From Candidatus Albibeggiatoa sp. nov. NOAA (GTDB lineage Bacteria > Pseudomonadota > Gammaproteobacteria > Beggiatoales > Beggiatoaceae): a stretch of DNA of 64,000 nucleotides. Where the stretch lies: NCBI GenBank assembly GCA_025800385.1, contig JAOXRS010000120.1:124001-188000 (forward strand), given 5' to 3'. This document shows positions 37,135 to 46,366 of this stretch, one piece after another; the stretch's first letter is position 1; every line of letters begins with the position of its first letter. The notes under the pieces were generated by a model, which was given only the letters and a program-made list of their open reading frames with translations, was not told the DNA's origin and searched no databases. The translations under genes were made by a program, and so were the position numbers.

Positions 37135-38439
37135 TTATTTACGCATTAACCGCTCAATATCATCCACAGATTTTATTAACTGATCGGTCAAAACATTACA
37201 ACCTGTTTCAGTAATTAATACATCGTCTTCAATTCGCACACCGATATTCCACCATTTTGGATCAACGCCCTCTTGCTGCGGAATATAAATCCCCGGCTCA
37301 ATCGTCAACACCATACCTGCTTGCAAAGGAATCAATTGCTCCTCTTTTTTATACAAACCAACATCATGCACATCCATGCCTAACCAATGCCCTGCCTTGT
37401 GCATATAAAATTGACGGAATGCTTTTGACTCAATCAAATCGGCCACATTGCCAACCAACAAACCTAAATCAACCAAGCCTTGTGTAATCACTTCCACCGT
37501 CGCGTTATACACATCATCCCATGTATTATCTGGTTTTGCCTGTTCAATCGCGGCCAATTGTGCATCTAAGACCAGATTGTAAATTTGCTTTTGTGGTTCA
37601 GTAAATCGTCCATTAACGGGAAAAGTACGTGTAATATCAGAAGCATAATAATCGTACTCACAACCTGCATCAATTAATACTAAATCACCATCATGTAGCA
37701 AACCGTTGTTTTCCGTATAATGCAAAATACAACTATTTTCACCACCGCCGACAATCGCAGGATAAGAAGGCGAACGACTGCCATTGCGGATAAACTCGTG
37801 ATAAATATCTGCTTCTAACTCATATTCAGTCATTCCACTTCGACAATTTTGCATTGCTCGTTCATGGGCTTTGACTGCAATATCAGCGGCTTTTTGTAAG
37901 GCTGCAATTTCCGCCTCTGATTTATATAAACGCATTTCATGCAACACCACATCTAACGCCATCATTTCGCTGGGGAAGGTATGACCGTTGCGGGCTTGAG
38001 TGCGCAGTTGGTTAATCCAATCATTGATTTTGTGATCGAATTCAGGATATGAACCCATGGGATAATAAATGCGCTGGCAGCTTTCCATCAAATTGGGAAT
38101 AATGTCATCAATATCGGTAATCGGAAATGCGTCATCTGCACCAAACAGTTCACACGCGCCTTCTAAGCCTGCCCGTTTGCCGTCCCATAATTCTTTTTCA
38201 GGGTCTTTCTCACGACAGAATAGCAAGTATTCACCTTGCTCGCGATTGGGAATAAATACCATCAACGCATCAGGTTCAGCAAAACCCGTCAAATAGTAAA
38301 AATCACTGTCTGGGCGATAAAAGAAATGTACATCACGATTCCGCACCCGCTCTGGCGCAGTCGGTAAAATGGCGATGCCACCTTCTCCAATAATCTGTTT
38401 TAGCTGTTGGCGGCGTTGCGCAAATTCAGTCTTGTCCAT
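37135..38439 (-). CDS. pepP: Xaa-Pro aminopeptidase
   Basis: A 434-residue metallopeptidase removing N-terminal residues before proline. The N-terminal creatinase-like domain (VHFFYRPDSDFYYLTGF) precedes a pita-bread domain. The di-manganese ligands are in DAGCEYDYYASDITRTF, HKAGHWLGMDVHD, TIEPGIY and VRIEDDVLIT. It overlaps the upstream ygfB-like gene by 14 bases, the same ygfB-pepP pairing seen in E. coli; ubiH does not follow. Confidence 0.95.
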   Translation of the reverse strand: MDKTEFAQRRQQLKQIIGEGGIAILPTAPERVRNRDVHFFYRPDSDFYYLTGFAEPDALMVFIPNREQGEYLLFCREKDPEKELWDGKRAGLEGACELFGADDAFPITDIDDIIPNLMESCQRIYYPMGSYPEFDHKINDWINQLRTQARNGHTFPSEMMALDVVLHEMRLYKSEAEIAALQKAADIAVKAHERAMQNCRSGMTEYELEADIYHEFIRNGSRSPSYPAIVGGGENSCILHYTENNGLLHDGDLVLIDAGCEYDYYASDITRTFPVNGRFTEPQKQIYNLVLDAQLAAIEQAKPDNTWDDVYNATVEVITQGLVDLGLLVGNVADLIESKAFRQFYMHKAGHWLGMDVHDVGLYKKEEQLIPLQAGMVLTIEPGIYIPQQEGVDPKWWNIGVRIEDDVLITETGCNVLTDQLIKSVDDIERLMRK

Positions 38440-38965
38440 CTTGGCGTTTTTGTTCGTATAAATTTAATATGCCAATTCTAATATATTCGACCAGCTCCGC
38501 GTAATCTTTTTCGTCATCATCGGTGGCTTGTTCCTCTTCGACAGGCGCGATACGGGCAATATTAGCAAAATCATTTAATAACTCTTCCACGTCTTCGGCA
38601 ATGTCTTGATTTGCTAATGCCAAGCCCACACCGTATAAAAAGCCTTCGCACCAGCCGCCAACTGCTTGCACCCGTTCTGATAATGGTTTTTCGCTATCAG
38701 GTAATAAAGGCTGAAATGGACAATCTTCGTTATTTAAATCGGCTACAGTTTTTTCTCGTAACGCGTCCAATTGGATAAAACTTTGCTCCGCCAATTGATC
38801 GCTGACCGCTTCATCACCTAATACTTGCTGTGATAAATATTCCGTGACTTTGTCACCATCTTCTAAAAAACAAATCAGCCCGCATAAAATGCCGTGGGTT
38901 TCAGATACATCCATCGCCGCACCCACATCGAGCAAGGCTTGATTCAATGCTGTATAAATATCCAT
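38426..38965 (-). CDS. ygfB: UPF0149 / YgfB family protein
   Basis: A 179-residue acidic, helical protein of the YecA/YgfB family. It has ISETHGILCG-like SETHGILCGLICF and the CEGFLYGVGLA block, both characteristic. The family is of uncertain function, commonly co-transcribed with pepP as here. It ends within the pepP start region (14-base overlap) and lies 30 bases downstream of hscB. Confidence 0.88.
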   Translation of the reverse strand: MDIYTALNQALLDVGAAMDVSETHGILCGLICFLEDGDKVTEYLSQQVLGDEAVSDQLAEQSFIQLDALREKTVADLNNEDCPFQPLLPDSEKPLSERVQAVGGWCEGFLYGVGLALANQDIAEDVEELLNDFANIARIAPVEEEQATDDDEKDYAELVEYIRIGILNLYEQKRQDGQD

Positions 38966-38995
38966 TGAGTAAAAAATCGTCCTGTTAAAGCTAAA

Positions 38996-39511
38996 TTAAT
39001 CGAGTAAATCTTCTTCTAACTGCATCGCTTCTTCATTAAGCTTATGGAAGAACTGCAGTTTTCTAACCGTATCGCCAGCTTGTTCATATGTTTCATCGAT
39101 GAACTGTTGTTTCAGCTGATTGTTTAATATCTGAGTTTGCTGTTCTAATTCTGTGAGAAAATCATTTAAAGCATCGATTTCTTTTACAGCTGCCAATTGT
39201 TCGCGTAAGTCCATTTGCTGCATCAAAAAAGCGGGATCCATGGCGGTATTTTGCTGTTCTTGGGTGTCAAACCCTTTGAGTTGCAATAAATAACGACCAC
39301 GAGACAAAGGGGCTTTTAACGTGTTAAAGGCTTCATTGATGTGGGCAGCTTGTTGTAACGCGAGGCGGCGATCACGTTCAGGGGCATCCGCAAATTTATC
39401 GGGATGGACGGTGCGTTGTAATTCACGGTAACGTGCTGTGAGTGATTGTACATCGATTTCAAAGGCAACAGGTAAGTTGAATAGGGTGAAAAAATCACTA
39501 GTGAGTGACAT
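38996..39511 (-). CDS. hscB: Fe-S cluster co-chaperone HscB
   Basis: A 171-residue J-domain co-chaperone that brings IscU to HscA during Fe-S cluster release. The J domain occupies about 1-75 with the essential HPD in TVHPDKFAD. The C-terminal three-helix bundle follows (MDLREQLAAV, AMQLEEDLLD). Its partner HscA, the ferredoxin and IscU/IscS are not adjacent; it lies 87 bases after iscA and before ygfB. Confidence 0.93.
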   Translation of the reverse strand: MSLTSDFFTLFNLPVAFEIDVQSLTARYRELQRTVHPDKFADAPERDRRLALQQAAHINEAFNTLKAPLSRGRYLLQLKGFDTQEQQNTAMDPAFLMQQMDLREQLAAVKEIDALNDFLTELEQQTQILNNQLKQQFIDETYEQAGDTVRKLQFFHKLNEEAMQLEEDLLD

Positions 39512-39598
39512 TTGCGATACCTAATATTTGGAATAAAGGGAAAACTGAATACAGAAGAGCTGCCAACCTTATGGCGATTAGCAGCCCTAAGATGAGAA

Positions 39599-39922
39599 TT
39601 AAATGGTGAAACTTTCACCACATCCGCACATGTCTTTGACGTTGGGATTGTTGAATTGAAAACCTTCGTTTAAACCTTCGCGCACAAAATCTAATTCTGT
39701 ACCGTCGAGATATAACAAACTCTTAGGATCAGTGATGAGTTTGATCCCGTTTGATTCAAACACTTGGTCATCACCTGTGACCTCATCAACGAATTCCAGC
39801 GTATATGCCATGCCAGAACAACCAGAGGTTTTAACCCCAATACGAACGCCGATGCCCTGACCGCGCCCTGCCAATGATTTTTGTACGTGTTGTGCTGCTT
39901 TTTCAGTTACAGTTAATGCCAT
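39599..39922 (-). CDS. iscA: A-type Fe-S cluster assembly protein IscA
   Basis: A 107-residue A-type carrier. The ligand cysteines are Cys35 (SGCSGMAY), Cys99 and Cys101 (MCGCGESF). The [14 protein letters not shown] start and [18 protein letters not shown] core are typical of IscA rather than ErpA. It has its own ribosome site (AGGAG upstream) and probably heads the iscA-hscB-ygfB-pepP set. The upstream isc genes are missing from this locus. Confidence 0.93.
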   Translation of the reverse strand: MALTVTEKAAQHVQKSLAGRGQGIGVRIGVKTSGCSGMAYTLEFVDEVTGDDQVFESNGIKLITDPKSLLYLDGTELDFVREGLNEGFQFNNPNVKDMCGCGESFTI

Positions 39923-40067
39923 TGCACACTCCTTTTTGTTACTGCTATCAAGATTGGGTTAGCTGGTTGATTTTTAAAGTCTAGTCTAAATGTTCTAAAC
40001 AATTTGTAAATTGCTTGTCTATATTGAGTCCGTTATAATCGCACCAACTTCAAGCCTCGATAATGCC

Positions 40068-42161
40068 ATGCTCGCCAACCCTCGTTATTATTTTGCCATT
40101 TTTGCTTTAGTCTTATTGTTTACTGCTGGTTTATATGGGCAGGGTTTAAATGGTGTGTTTATCTTCGATGATGACCAAAACCTTGGCTATCTTTCACTGA
40201 TTGATAAAACAGATTACTGGGTAACCACAGCACAATTTTTATCTGAAGGCATGGCAGGCACTTTAGGCCGTCCGATTTCATTACTGTCTTTTGCTTTACA
40301 ACATGAAGCCTATCCCGACAATATACAAGCGTTAAAAGCGGTCAATATCATACTGCATCTGCTTAACGGCTGTTTAGTATTTCTGTTTATTGCATTATTA
40401 GCCCGCTTACTTAAATTCTCTACCCAACATGGTTTGTTCCTCGCCTTATGCACTGCTAGCATTTGGCTACTCAATCCTTTACAAGTATCAACGGTCTTAT
40501 ATGTGATTCAACGCATGACCCAATTTGCTACCTTCTTCAGTTTGTTGGGCTTGGTTGTGTATTTACTCGGACGAGAAGCCATTGCTTATAACAAGCCAAT
40601 ACGTGGATTTTTATTGGTTTCTGGTGGTATCGGATTAGGGCTGATATTAGCCGCATTTAGTAAAGAAAATGGTATTTTACTCGCGCTTTTGGTTTTAGTC
40701 TTAGAATGGACGGTTTTATCACAATATACCAAGCCTCGTTATTGGACAGCATGGCTTGCTCTTTTCGCTTATTTACCCATGATTTTGTTATTACTGTATT
40801 TTACAGGGGTTGTCAGCTCAATTCGACAGATTGCTTTAAACGACTTACTACTATACTTAGGCTTGCTTGCTGTCACCATTATTTTAATTGAAACGATGGT
40901 GTGGGCATGGGTGAAAAAAACACAATGGAAAAAACGATTTAGAGCTTTATTTTATACCCCATTGGCCTTAACCATTTTAGCATATAGCTTTAATCCTGAT
41001 GTGATCTTAAACAGTTATGCGATCCGTGATTTCACACTCACAGAACGTCTTTTAACACAGGCGCGAATACTTATTGAATATATTGCCAAAATGACGCTGG
41101 TTTATCCTGTAGATTTTGGCTTGTTTCATGATGATTATATTATTTCTCGTGGCTTATATGACCCCACTGAAACCGCGCTTGCTGTCACAGTAATTTTAAG
41201 CTTAATTGGGTTTGCATTGTGGACACGTAAAATCTACCCATTTATTGCATTTGGGATTTTATGGTTTTTTGCAGGCCATATTTTAGAATCTAGTTTTGTT
41301 GGTCTTGTTTTGTATTTTGAGCATCGTAATTACTTACCCAGTATTGGTATTATTTTTGTTCTCGTCTATGGTTTTTGGGTATTAATGCAATCCATTGCGC
41401 CACGCCATAAATATCTATTTTCGGGTTTTGCTGTTTTATGGTTATTAGCAGGTATGAGTTTAACATGGTCAGAAATTGCTTTATGGTCTAACCCTGTGAA
41501 ACAAGCAGGCGTGTGGGCAGCTTATAAACCTGAGTCACGTTATGCGCAATCTCAAGCAGCTAGCATTGCTGTGCAATTAGATAAACCAGAAATTGCTGAG
41601 CAATACTATCACAAAATGTTGCGTACTTTTCCTGAAGACAGTGACCCTTATATGATGTTGTTATTATTGGCTTGTCACTATCCCGATGATGTTGTGATGC
41701 CAGATATCCAACAGGAAATATTGCCTCATTTGCAACAACAAACGGTTAATACAGGCTCATTATCTAGCATCATCATGTTATTAGATGAATTAGATCAATG
41801 TGAGAAGTTATCTATTCAAGATATGGATATGATTTTTAACGCCTTAATTCATAATGCCAAAACATCTAACTTAGCGATTATTTATAATCTTTATGCGTTG
41901 TTTAAAGCCCAAATGGGTGATTACTTGGCTGCCATTGATGCTATCTCTCAATCGCTAGACTTGTCTGAGCAGCGTAGTCCCGAGCTTTATTTCTCACGTA
42001 TTCAATGGGCATTTGCAACCCAAGATATGCAGCTTGCTAGTTTATATCTTAATACTGCTTATCAAGAATTTACCCAATTTCGTCAATATGCTTATCAAAA
42101 ACAATTAAATTATTGGCGTACACGTATTGAATTATTCAACCAATCACAGACTAAGCCTTAA
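40068..42161 (+). CDS. Polytopic GT-C-like membrane protein with TPR C-terminus
   Basis: A 697-residue protein with about 12 transmembrane helices (about 10-480) and a soluble C-terminal half with TPR-like helices (about 485-697, AEQYYHKMLRTFPEDSDPY). Early on, FIFDDDQN matches the conserved acidic motif in the first extracytoplasmic loop of GT-C glycosyltransferases, and LGRPISLLSFALQHEA is typical of the TMTC-like/O-mannosyl type bacterial group. The start is set at ATG 40068; the frame extends to a TTG at 40011, which is less likely. The next gene, a polyprenyl-type GT2 enzyme, starts two bases later, so the pair probably glycosylates a lipid or exported protein. Confidence 0.8.
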   Translation: MLANPRYYFAIFALVLLFTAGLYGQGLNGVFIFDDDQNLGYLSLIDKTDYWVTTAQFLSEGMAGTLGRPISLLSFALQHEAYPDNIQALKAVNIILHLLNGCLVFLFIALLARLLKFSTQHGLFLALCTASIWLLNPLQVSTVLYVIQRMTQFATFFSLLGLVVYLLGREAIAYNKPIRGFLLVSGGIGLGLILAAFSKENGILLALLVLVLEWTVLSQYTKPRYWTAWLALFAYLPMILLLLYFTGVVSSIRQIALNDLLLYLGLLAVTIILIETMVWAWVKKTQWKKRFRALFYTPLALTILAYSFNPDVILNSYAIRDFTLTERLLTQARILIEYIAKMTLVYPVDFGLFHDDYIISRGLYDPTETALAVTVILSLIGFALWTRKIYPFIAFGILWFFAGHILESSFVGLVLYFEHRNYLPSIGIIFVLVYGFWVLMQSIAPRHKYLFSGFAVLWLLAGMSLTWSEIALWSNPVKQAGVWAAYKPESRYAQSQAASIAVQLDKPEIAEQYYHKMLRTFPEDSDPYMMLLLLACHYPDDVVMPDIQQEILPHLQQQTVNTGSLSSIIMLLDELDQCEKLSIQDMDMIFNALIHNAKTSNLAIIYNLYALFKAQMGDYLAAIDAISQSLDLSEQRSPELYFSRIQWAFATQDMQLASLYLNTAYQEFTQFRQYAYQKQLNYWRTRIELFNQSQTKP

Positions 42162-42163
42162 AT

Positions 42164-43027
42164 ATGCCAACGCTGAGTATTATTATTCCTTGCCGCAATG
42201 AAGCCGAAAGCTTACGTACTTTATTGCCTGAAATTAAACAACATCAACCAGATGCAGAAGTCATTTTAGTAAATGATGGTTCAGATGATGATTCTGGTCT
42301 TGTTGCTGAGCAAGCAGGGGTTACTGTGATTAATCGCCCATATAGCATGGGAAATGGGGCAGCAATTAAGACAGGCGCGCGTCATGCTAGTGGTGACATT
42401 TTGTTATTCATGGATGCGGATGGACAACATCAACCAAAAGATATTCAACGTTTGTTAACTGAAATGGAGCAGGGCGGCTATGACATGGTGGTGGGTGCGC
42501 GAGATGCAAAATCACAAGCCAGTATAGGACGTTGGGCTGCAAATGGGTTTTATAATAAATTATCCAGTTGGATGGTGGGGCATCGGATTGCTGATTTAAC
42601 CTCTGGTTTTCGGGCAGTGGTTGCTACTAAATTTAAAGAGTTTATCTATTTATTACCTAATAAGTTTTCTTATCCCAGCACAATTACGATGGCCTTTTTC
42701 CGTGCAGGTTATGCAGTCAGTTATGTGCCTATTTTTGCGCCGCCCAGAATTGGGAAAAGTCATATTCATCCACTGAAAGACGGCTTACGTTTTTTACTGA
42801 TTATTTTCAAAATCGGTACGTTGTATTCTCCTTTAAAATTATTCATTCCCTTGAGTATGAGCTTTTTTAGTTTAGGTATCGTCTATTATAGTTATACTTT
42901 TTTAACGCAAGGTCGTTTTACTAATATGGGCGCGTTGTTGTTTATTAGTGCCATTTTGATTTTTCTTATTGGCCTCGTGTCAGAACAAATTACTCAAGTG
43001 TTGTACAGTCATAAAGAATCGGAATGA
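42164..43027 (+). CDS. GT2 family (dolichol-phosphate-mannose-synthase-like) glycosyltransferase
   Basis: A 287-residue protein with a GT-A fold domain (about 1-215): LSIIIPCRNEAESL, VNDGSDDDS, and the DxD-type motif FMDADGQHQP. Two C-terminal transmembrane segments follow (about 222-245 and 253-275). This matches the DPM1/GtrB-type enzymes that charge polyprenyl phosphate with a sugar. It lies two bases after the GT-C-like gene, which would be a natural user of the lipid-linked sugar. Confidence 0.88.
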   Translation: MPTLSIIIPCRNEAESLRTLLPEIKQHQPDAEVILVNDGSDDDSGLVAEQAGVTVINRPYSMGNGAAIKTGARHASGDILLFMDADGQHQPKDIQRLLTEMEQGGYDMVVGARDAKSQASIGRWAANGFYNKLSSWMVGHRIADLTSGFRAVVATKFKEFIYLLPNKFSYPSTITMAFFRAGYAVSYVPIFAPPRIGKSHIHPLKDGLRFLLIIFKIGTLYSPLKLFIPLSMSFFSLGIVYYSYTFLTQGRFTNMGALLFISAILIFLIGLVSEQITQVLYSHKESE

Positions 43028-43057
43028 TTTTTTTCAATTAATATCTAGGAATTGCTG

Positions 43058-43543
43058 ATGGCTACAGTATATAAACCACCTCAAGTTGTTGACTTTGCTG
43101 CAAGGCCATCTGTTTTTTTTGCAGGTACAATTGATAATGGTAACTCTGAGGATTGGCAAGCCAGTGTTGAAACTAAACTAGCAGATTTGGACGTGTCGAT
43201 TTTAAATCCAAGACGAGATAATTGGGATGCGTCATGGGAACAAACCATTCATAATCCACAATTTAAACAGCAAGTTGTATGGGAATTGAATGGCTTAGAT
43301 GCTGTGAGTGTAATTTTTATGTATTTTGCACCTAACAGTCAATCACCGATTACTTTGCTTGAGTTAGGTTTGATGGCAGAAAGCAAAAAAATGTTATTGG
43401 TTTCACCACAAGGTTTTTGGCGCAGAGGTAATATTGAAGTCGTTGCTGAGCGTTATCAAATCCCATTAATTGATGATCTTGATACAGGCATTGAGATGTT
43501 ACGTCAGTCATTGCAGCATGTTGCTGAGCATTTCCATCACTGA
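43058..43543 (+). CDS. Nucleoside 2-deoxyribosyltransferase-like protein
   Basis: A 161-residue protein of the Nuc_deoxyrib_tr_2 group. It has VFFAGTIDNG (the F/V-x-AGP-like substrate loop), LNPRRDNWD, FKQQVVWELNGLDAVSVIFMYF and SPITLLELGLMAES with the probable catalytic Glu. Related proteins act on nucleosides or nucleotides, but members like this one are mostly uncharacterised. The start is ATG 43058 with CTAGGA upstream, not the TTG at 43052. It follows the glycosyltransferase by 30 bases and may be a separate unit. Confidence 0.78.
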   Translation: MATVYKPPQVVDFAARPSVFFAGTIDNGNSEDWQASVETKLADLDVSILNPRRDNWDASWEQTIHNPQFKQQVVWELNGLDAVSVIFMYFAPNSQSPITLLELGLMAESKKMLLVSPQGFWRRGNIEVVAERYQIPLIDDLDTGIEMLRQSLQHVAEHFHH

Positions 43544-44020
43544 TTTAGTTATTTAAGCTGGTATTTGTAAAAATGTTATTATTATCTGATACCAGTTAAA
43601 GCTTTTTTCTCTTCTTTTTAAATAAATGCTCTTCTTCAATATACCTTTTCGCTCACTTTCGTTATCCAATAATATATCTCAAATATGTTTGATTTTATTT
43701 GTTCAATGGATAAAAAAAGCCTGACAAACTATTGCTAGTTGATGTCAGGCTTGTGTTATTTAGAGCAGATAAGCTTGTTAAGGTAACCATGATTGAGTCA
43801 TAGGGAAGTGACTGCACTATATAGTGTTTCCTCAGGTTATCTATGTATAAGCTAATATGTATGGTTATTATAAATAATTTTAATAGGTTTGCAAATCATA
43901 TATACAAAAAAATAGCGGTTTTTATGCTAACCATTTAAAAAATAATATGATTTTTATATGGGCGAGTTTGTAAAAATTATTTTGAAAACAAACTATTATC
44001 GGGAGTATAAAAAAACATCT
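43544..44020. other. 477-bp intergenic region
   Basis: Between convergent genes. It contains a good terminator at 43717-43752 and otherwise very AT-rich sequence. A plus-strand frame at 43958-44164 is an AT-rich shadow overlapping the next gene. No RNA gene is seen. Confidence 0.45.
43717..43752. terminator. Strong inverted-repeat terminator
   Basis: AAGCCTGACA (43717-43726) is inverted perfectly as TGTCAGGCTT (43743-43752), with a 16-base loop. A run of A residues precedes it. It lies between the convergent nucleoside-transferase-like gene and the membrane protein gene at 44021. Confidence 0.75.
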
Positions 44021-44740
44021 TTACTTTATAAATATGATCACCAAAGCTGTTATTACAACAAATGCGATCAGCAAGATCATTTGAATTTTGAAATATTCTC
44101 GTTTACAGAAGTTAACGGGTGGTGGGTTGATAGAAACCTGATTTTGAATGAAATATTGGTATAAAGGTGTGGCTGTGATGACATTGTGTAATTCTTCATC
44201 GGTTAAACCATAATGTGATTGACTATCACGTCTGCTTTTAAAAGGTGACTGGGTATGTCTATCATCCAAGGTCTGGCTATCCACCCAATGCACAATTGGT
44301 ACTTCATGGGTTTGATTTTGAGTATGAACAGCAAACCGAATCCACTTATAATCAGAATTAGGCAGAATATCAATTGCTTTGACCTGCTCCCACGATATTG
44401 ACCAATTTTTATTAAATAAATATTTCGACTGTATCCAAGTTGGTAGTGCTGAGTGATAACGCATACCCTGCGTATCTAAAATCAGTGATTCTGTGTGGAG
44501 TTGCAACGTTTTATACTTCGCTTGAATGATAGTCAGCACAATTAATAGGATTGCAAGACCTTCAAAAACAAGCTCTTCTAATCCAGAAAATGTATTACTC
44601 TGTGCAAATGGAAAAAATTTCACCATCGACATAGCGACATATACTGCAAGTAATACTTGCGTCATATTACTACGTGATTTCGAGTTTTTTATATCATCTT
44701 CAGACCTTTGTAATTTTAATTCAGTATTTTCTATTTGCAT
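44021..44740 (-). CDS. Hypothetical membrane protein
   Basis: A 239-residue protein. A polar N-terminus (about 1-24) is followed by two membrane segments (about 27-44 and 52-69). A cytoplasmic domain with a pleckstrin-like strand pattern comes next (about 75-200; LILDTQGMRYHS, ISWEQVKAIDIL, IRFAVHTQ), and one C-terminal membrane helix (about 218-237). I recognise no specific family; the central part recalls bacterial PH-like domains, but this is tentative. It lies between glgA and the terminator at 43.7 kb with no operon partners. Confidence 0.65.
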   Translation of the reverse strand: MQIENTELKLQRSEDDIKNSKSRSNMTQVLLAVYVAMSMVKFFPFAQSNTFSGLEELVFEGLAILLIVLTIIQAKYKTLQLHTESLILDTQGMRYHSALPTWIQSKYLFNKNWSISWEQVKAIDILPNSDYKWIRFAVHTQNQTHEVPIVHWVDSQTLDDRHTQSPFKSRRDSQSHYGLTDEELHNVITATPLYQYFIQNQVSINPPPVNFCKREYFKIQMILLIAFVVITALVIIFIK

Positions 44741-44884
44741 AATTCACTACTTGGTTAAAAAATATTGCTTTACGCAAATCCATCCAATTCACGATAAAAC
44801 AATATAGTTAAATCCGCCTTATGTGTTATGACGGATATTTATCCAAGCAGTAACACCTTTCAAAGCAATTTTTTTATCATATAG

Positions 44885-46351
44885 CTAAGATCGGATATGT
44901 TCATAAATATTGACATAATCTTGTCCTGAGTGATTCCATGAGTGATCTTGACGCATACCATTGGCACGTAACTGACGGAAATAACGCGGATATTTGTACC
45001 ACAAGCCTATCGCCCGATTCATTGCAGATTCTAACGCTAAAGGGTGCACATCCGTAAACACATAGCCATTACGCTCTTCATAAGGTTTGTCCGAATAATT
45101 TGCATCAAATACCGTATCAGCTAAACCGCCCGTATGACGCACAATCGGGACAGTACCATATTTCAAGCCAATCATCTGCGTTAAGCCACACGGTTCATAA
45201 ATACTAGGAATCAAAATCATATCCGCACCCGCATAAATCAAATGGGCTAATTCCTCGTCATAACCAATTTCTAAGTGACAATCAGGATTATCATTTAATT
45301 CGTGTTTCACTTCCCAAAATTTAGCATTGATACTGTCTTCAGCGGCCGCGCCCAGTAACACAAATTGTGCTTGTTGCGATAAAGCATAGTAAATAGCATG
45401 TAAAATCAAGTCCATACCTTTTTGCTTATCCAAACGACTGACAACTGCAATCAATGGCTTGAAATCATCACGTAACATCAAACGTTGACGTAAAGCCTGT
45501 TTATTTTTAACTTTGTTTGGTAAGGCATCTTTGTTGTAATGATGGGGAATCAATGGGTCAACTTCGGGATTCCAAATGTCATAATTAATCCCGTTCAAAA
45601 CCCCACCTAGCTTGCTGCTATTGGCTTGTAAAACCCCTTGTAAGCCTTGACCTTGTTCAGTGTGCTGAATTTCAAACGCATAAGTGGGTGATACCGTGGT
45701 CACAAAGTTTGAGAAGATAATCCCACCTTTCATTAAATTCACTGCATCATGATGATGTGGGTCGAGCATTTTTTCCGCAGTCATTAATTTAGTAACGTCT
45801 AAGCCCGATTGCATCAACACTTCTTTACCTGTAATGCCTTGATGTCCCATGTTATGCAAAGTAAAACAAGCTCTGGTATTGCCCATACCTAAATGATGAT
45901 AGACCTCATATAATAAAACAGGAATCAATGCAGTTTGCCAATCATGACAATGGATGACATCGGGTTGCTTGCCTGACTTGAGCATAAATTCCAACGCGGC
46001 ACGAGAGAAAAACGCGAAACGCGCGACATCATCAACATCGCCATAATATTTGCCACGATTGAAAAAGTTGTGTTCTGAATGCGGTTCGATGAAAAAACAT
46101 TTAATATTGTCTACAAAACCAAAATACACATCGCAGTGAATCCACTGGTCATAAAACGGTACCCATAAATCTGTATAAGTTTTGGTTAAATCCCAGATTC
46201 GGTCATAACGCATACAATCGTATTTAGGCAAAATCACTTCAACATTATTGCCACGAATCGCCAGCTCTTGCGCCAAGCCTTGCACGACATCACCTAATCC
46301 ACCCACTTTAGCAACTGACGCACATTCAGGCGTAACCATCACAGTAAACAC
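44885..46351 (-). CDS. glgA: Glycogen synthase (ADP-glucose type, GT5)
   Basis: A 488-residue starch/glycogen synthase. The acceptor-glucosyl motif is KVGGLGDV. CHDWQTALIPVLL is conserved, and the C-terminal Rossmann domain has VVSRLDKQKGMDLI and SIYEPCGLTQMIGLKYGTVPIVRHTGGL with the catalytic Glu. The start is GTG at 46351, preceded at eight bases by GGGAG; no better ATG exists upstream. It lies 15 bases after the GH57 gene, so the two form a glucan operon. glgC and glgB are not present. Confidence 0.95.
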   Translation of the reverse strand: MFTVMVTPECASVAKVGGLGDVVQGLAQELAIRGNNVEVILPKYDCMRYDRIWDLTKTYTDLWVPFYDQWIHCDVYFGFVDNIKCFFIEPHSEHNFFNRGKYYGDVDDVARFAFFSRAALEFMLKSGKQPDVIHCHDWQTALIPVLLYEVYHHLGMGNTRACFTLHNMGHQGITGKEVLMQSGLDVTKLMTAEKMLDPHHHDAVNLMKGGIIFSNFVTTVSPTYAFEIQHTEQGQGLQGVLQANSSKLGGVLNGINYDIWNPEVDPLIPHHYNKDALPNKVKNKQALRQRLMLRDDFKPLIAVVSRLDKQKGMDLILHAIYYALSQQAQFVLLGAAAEDSINAKFWEVKHELNDNPDCHLEIGYDEELAHLIYAGADMILIPSIYEPCGLTQMIGLKYGTVPIVRHTGGLADTVFDANYSDKPYEERNGYVFTDVHPLALESAMNRAIGLWYKYPRYFRQLRANGMRQDHSWNHSGQDYVNIYEHIRS

Positions 46352-46366
46352 AATACACTCTCCCTT

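Noticed and set aside
43958..44164. 68-codon plus-strand frame
   Set aside because: AT-rich, overlaps the end of the membrane protein gene on the other strand, and lacks a ribosome site.
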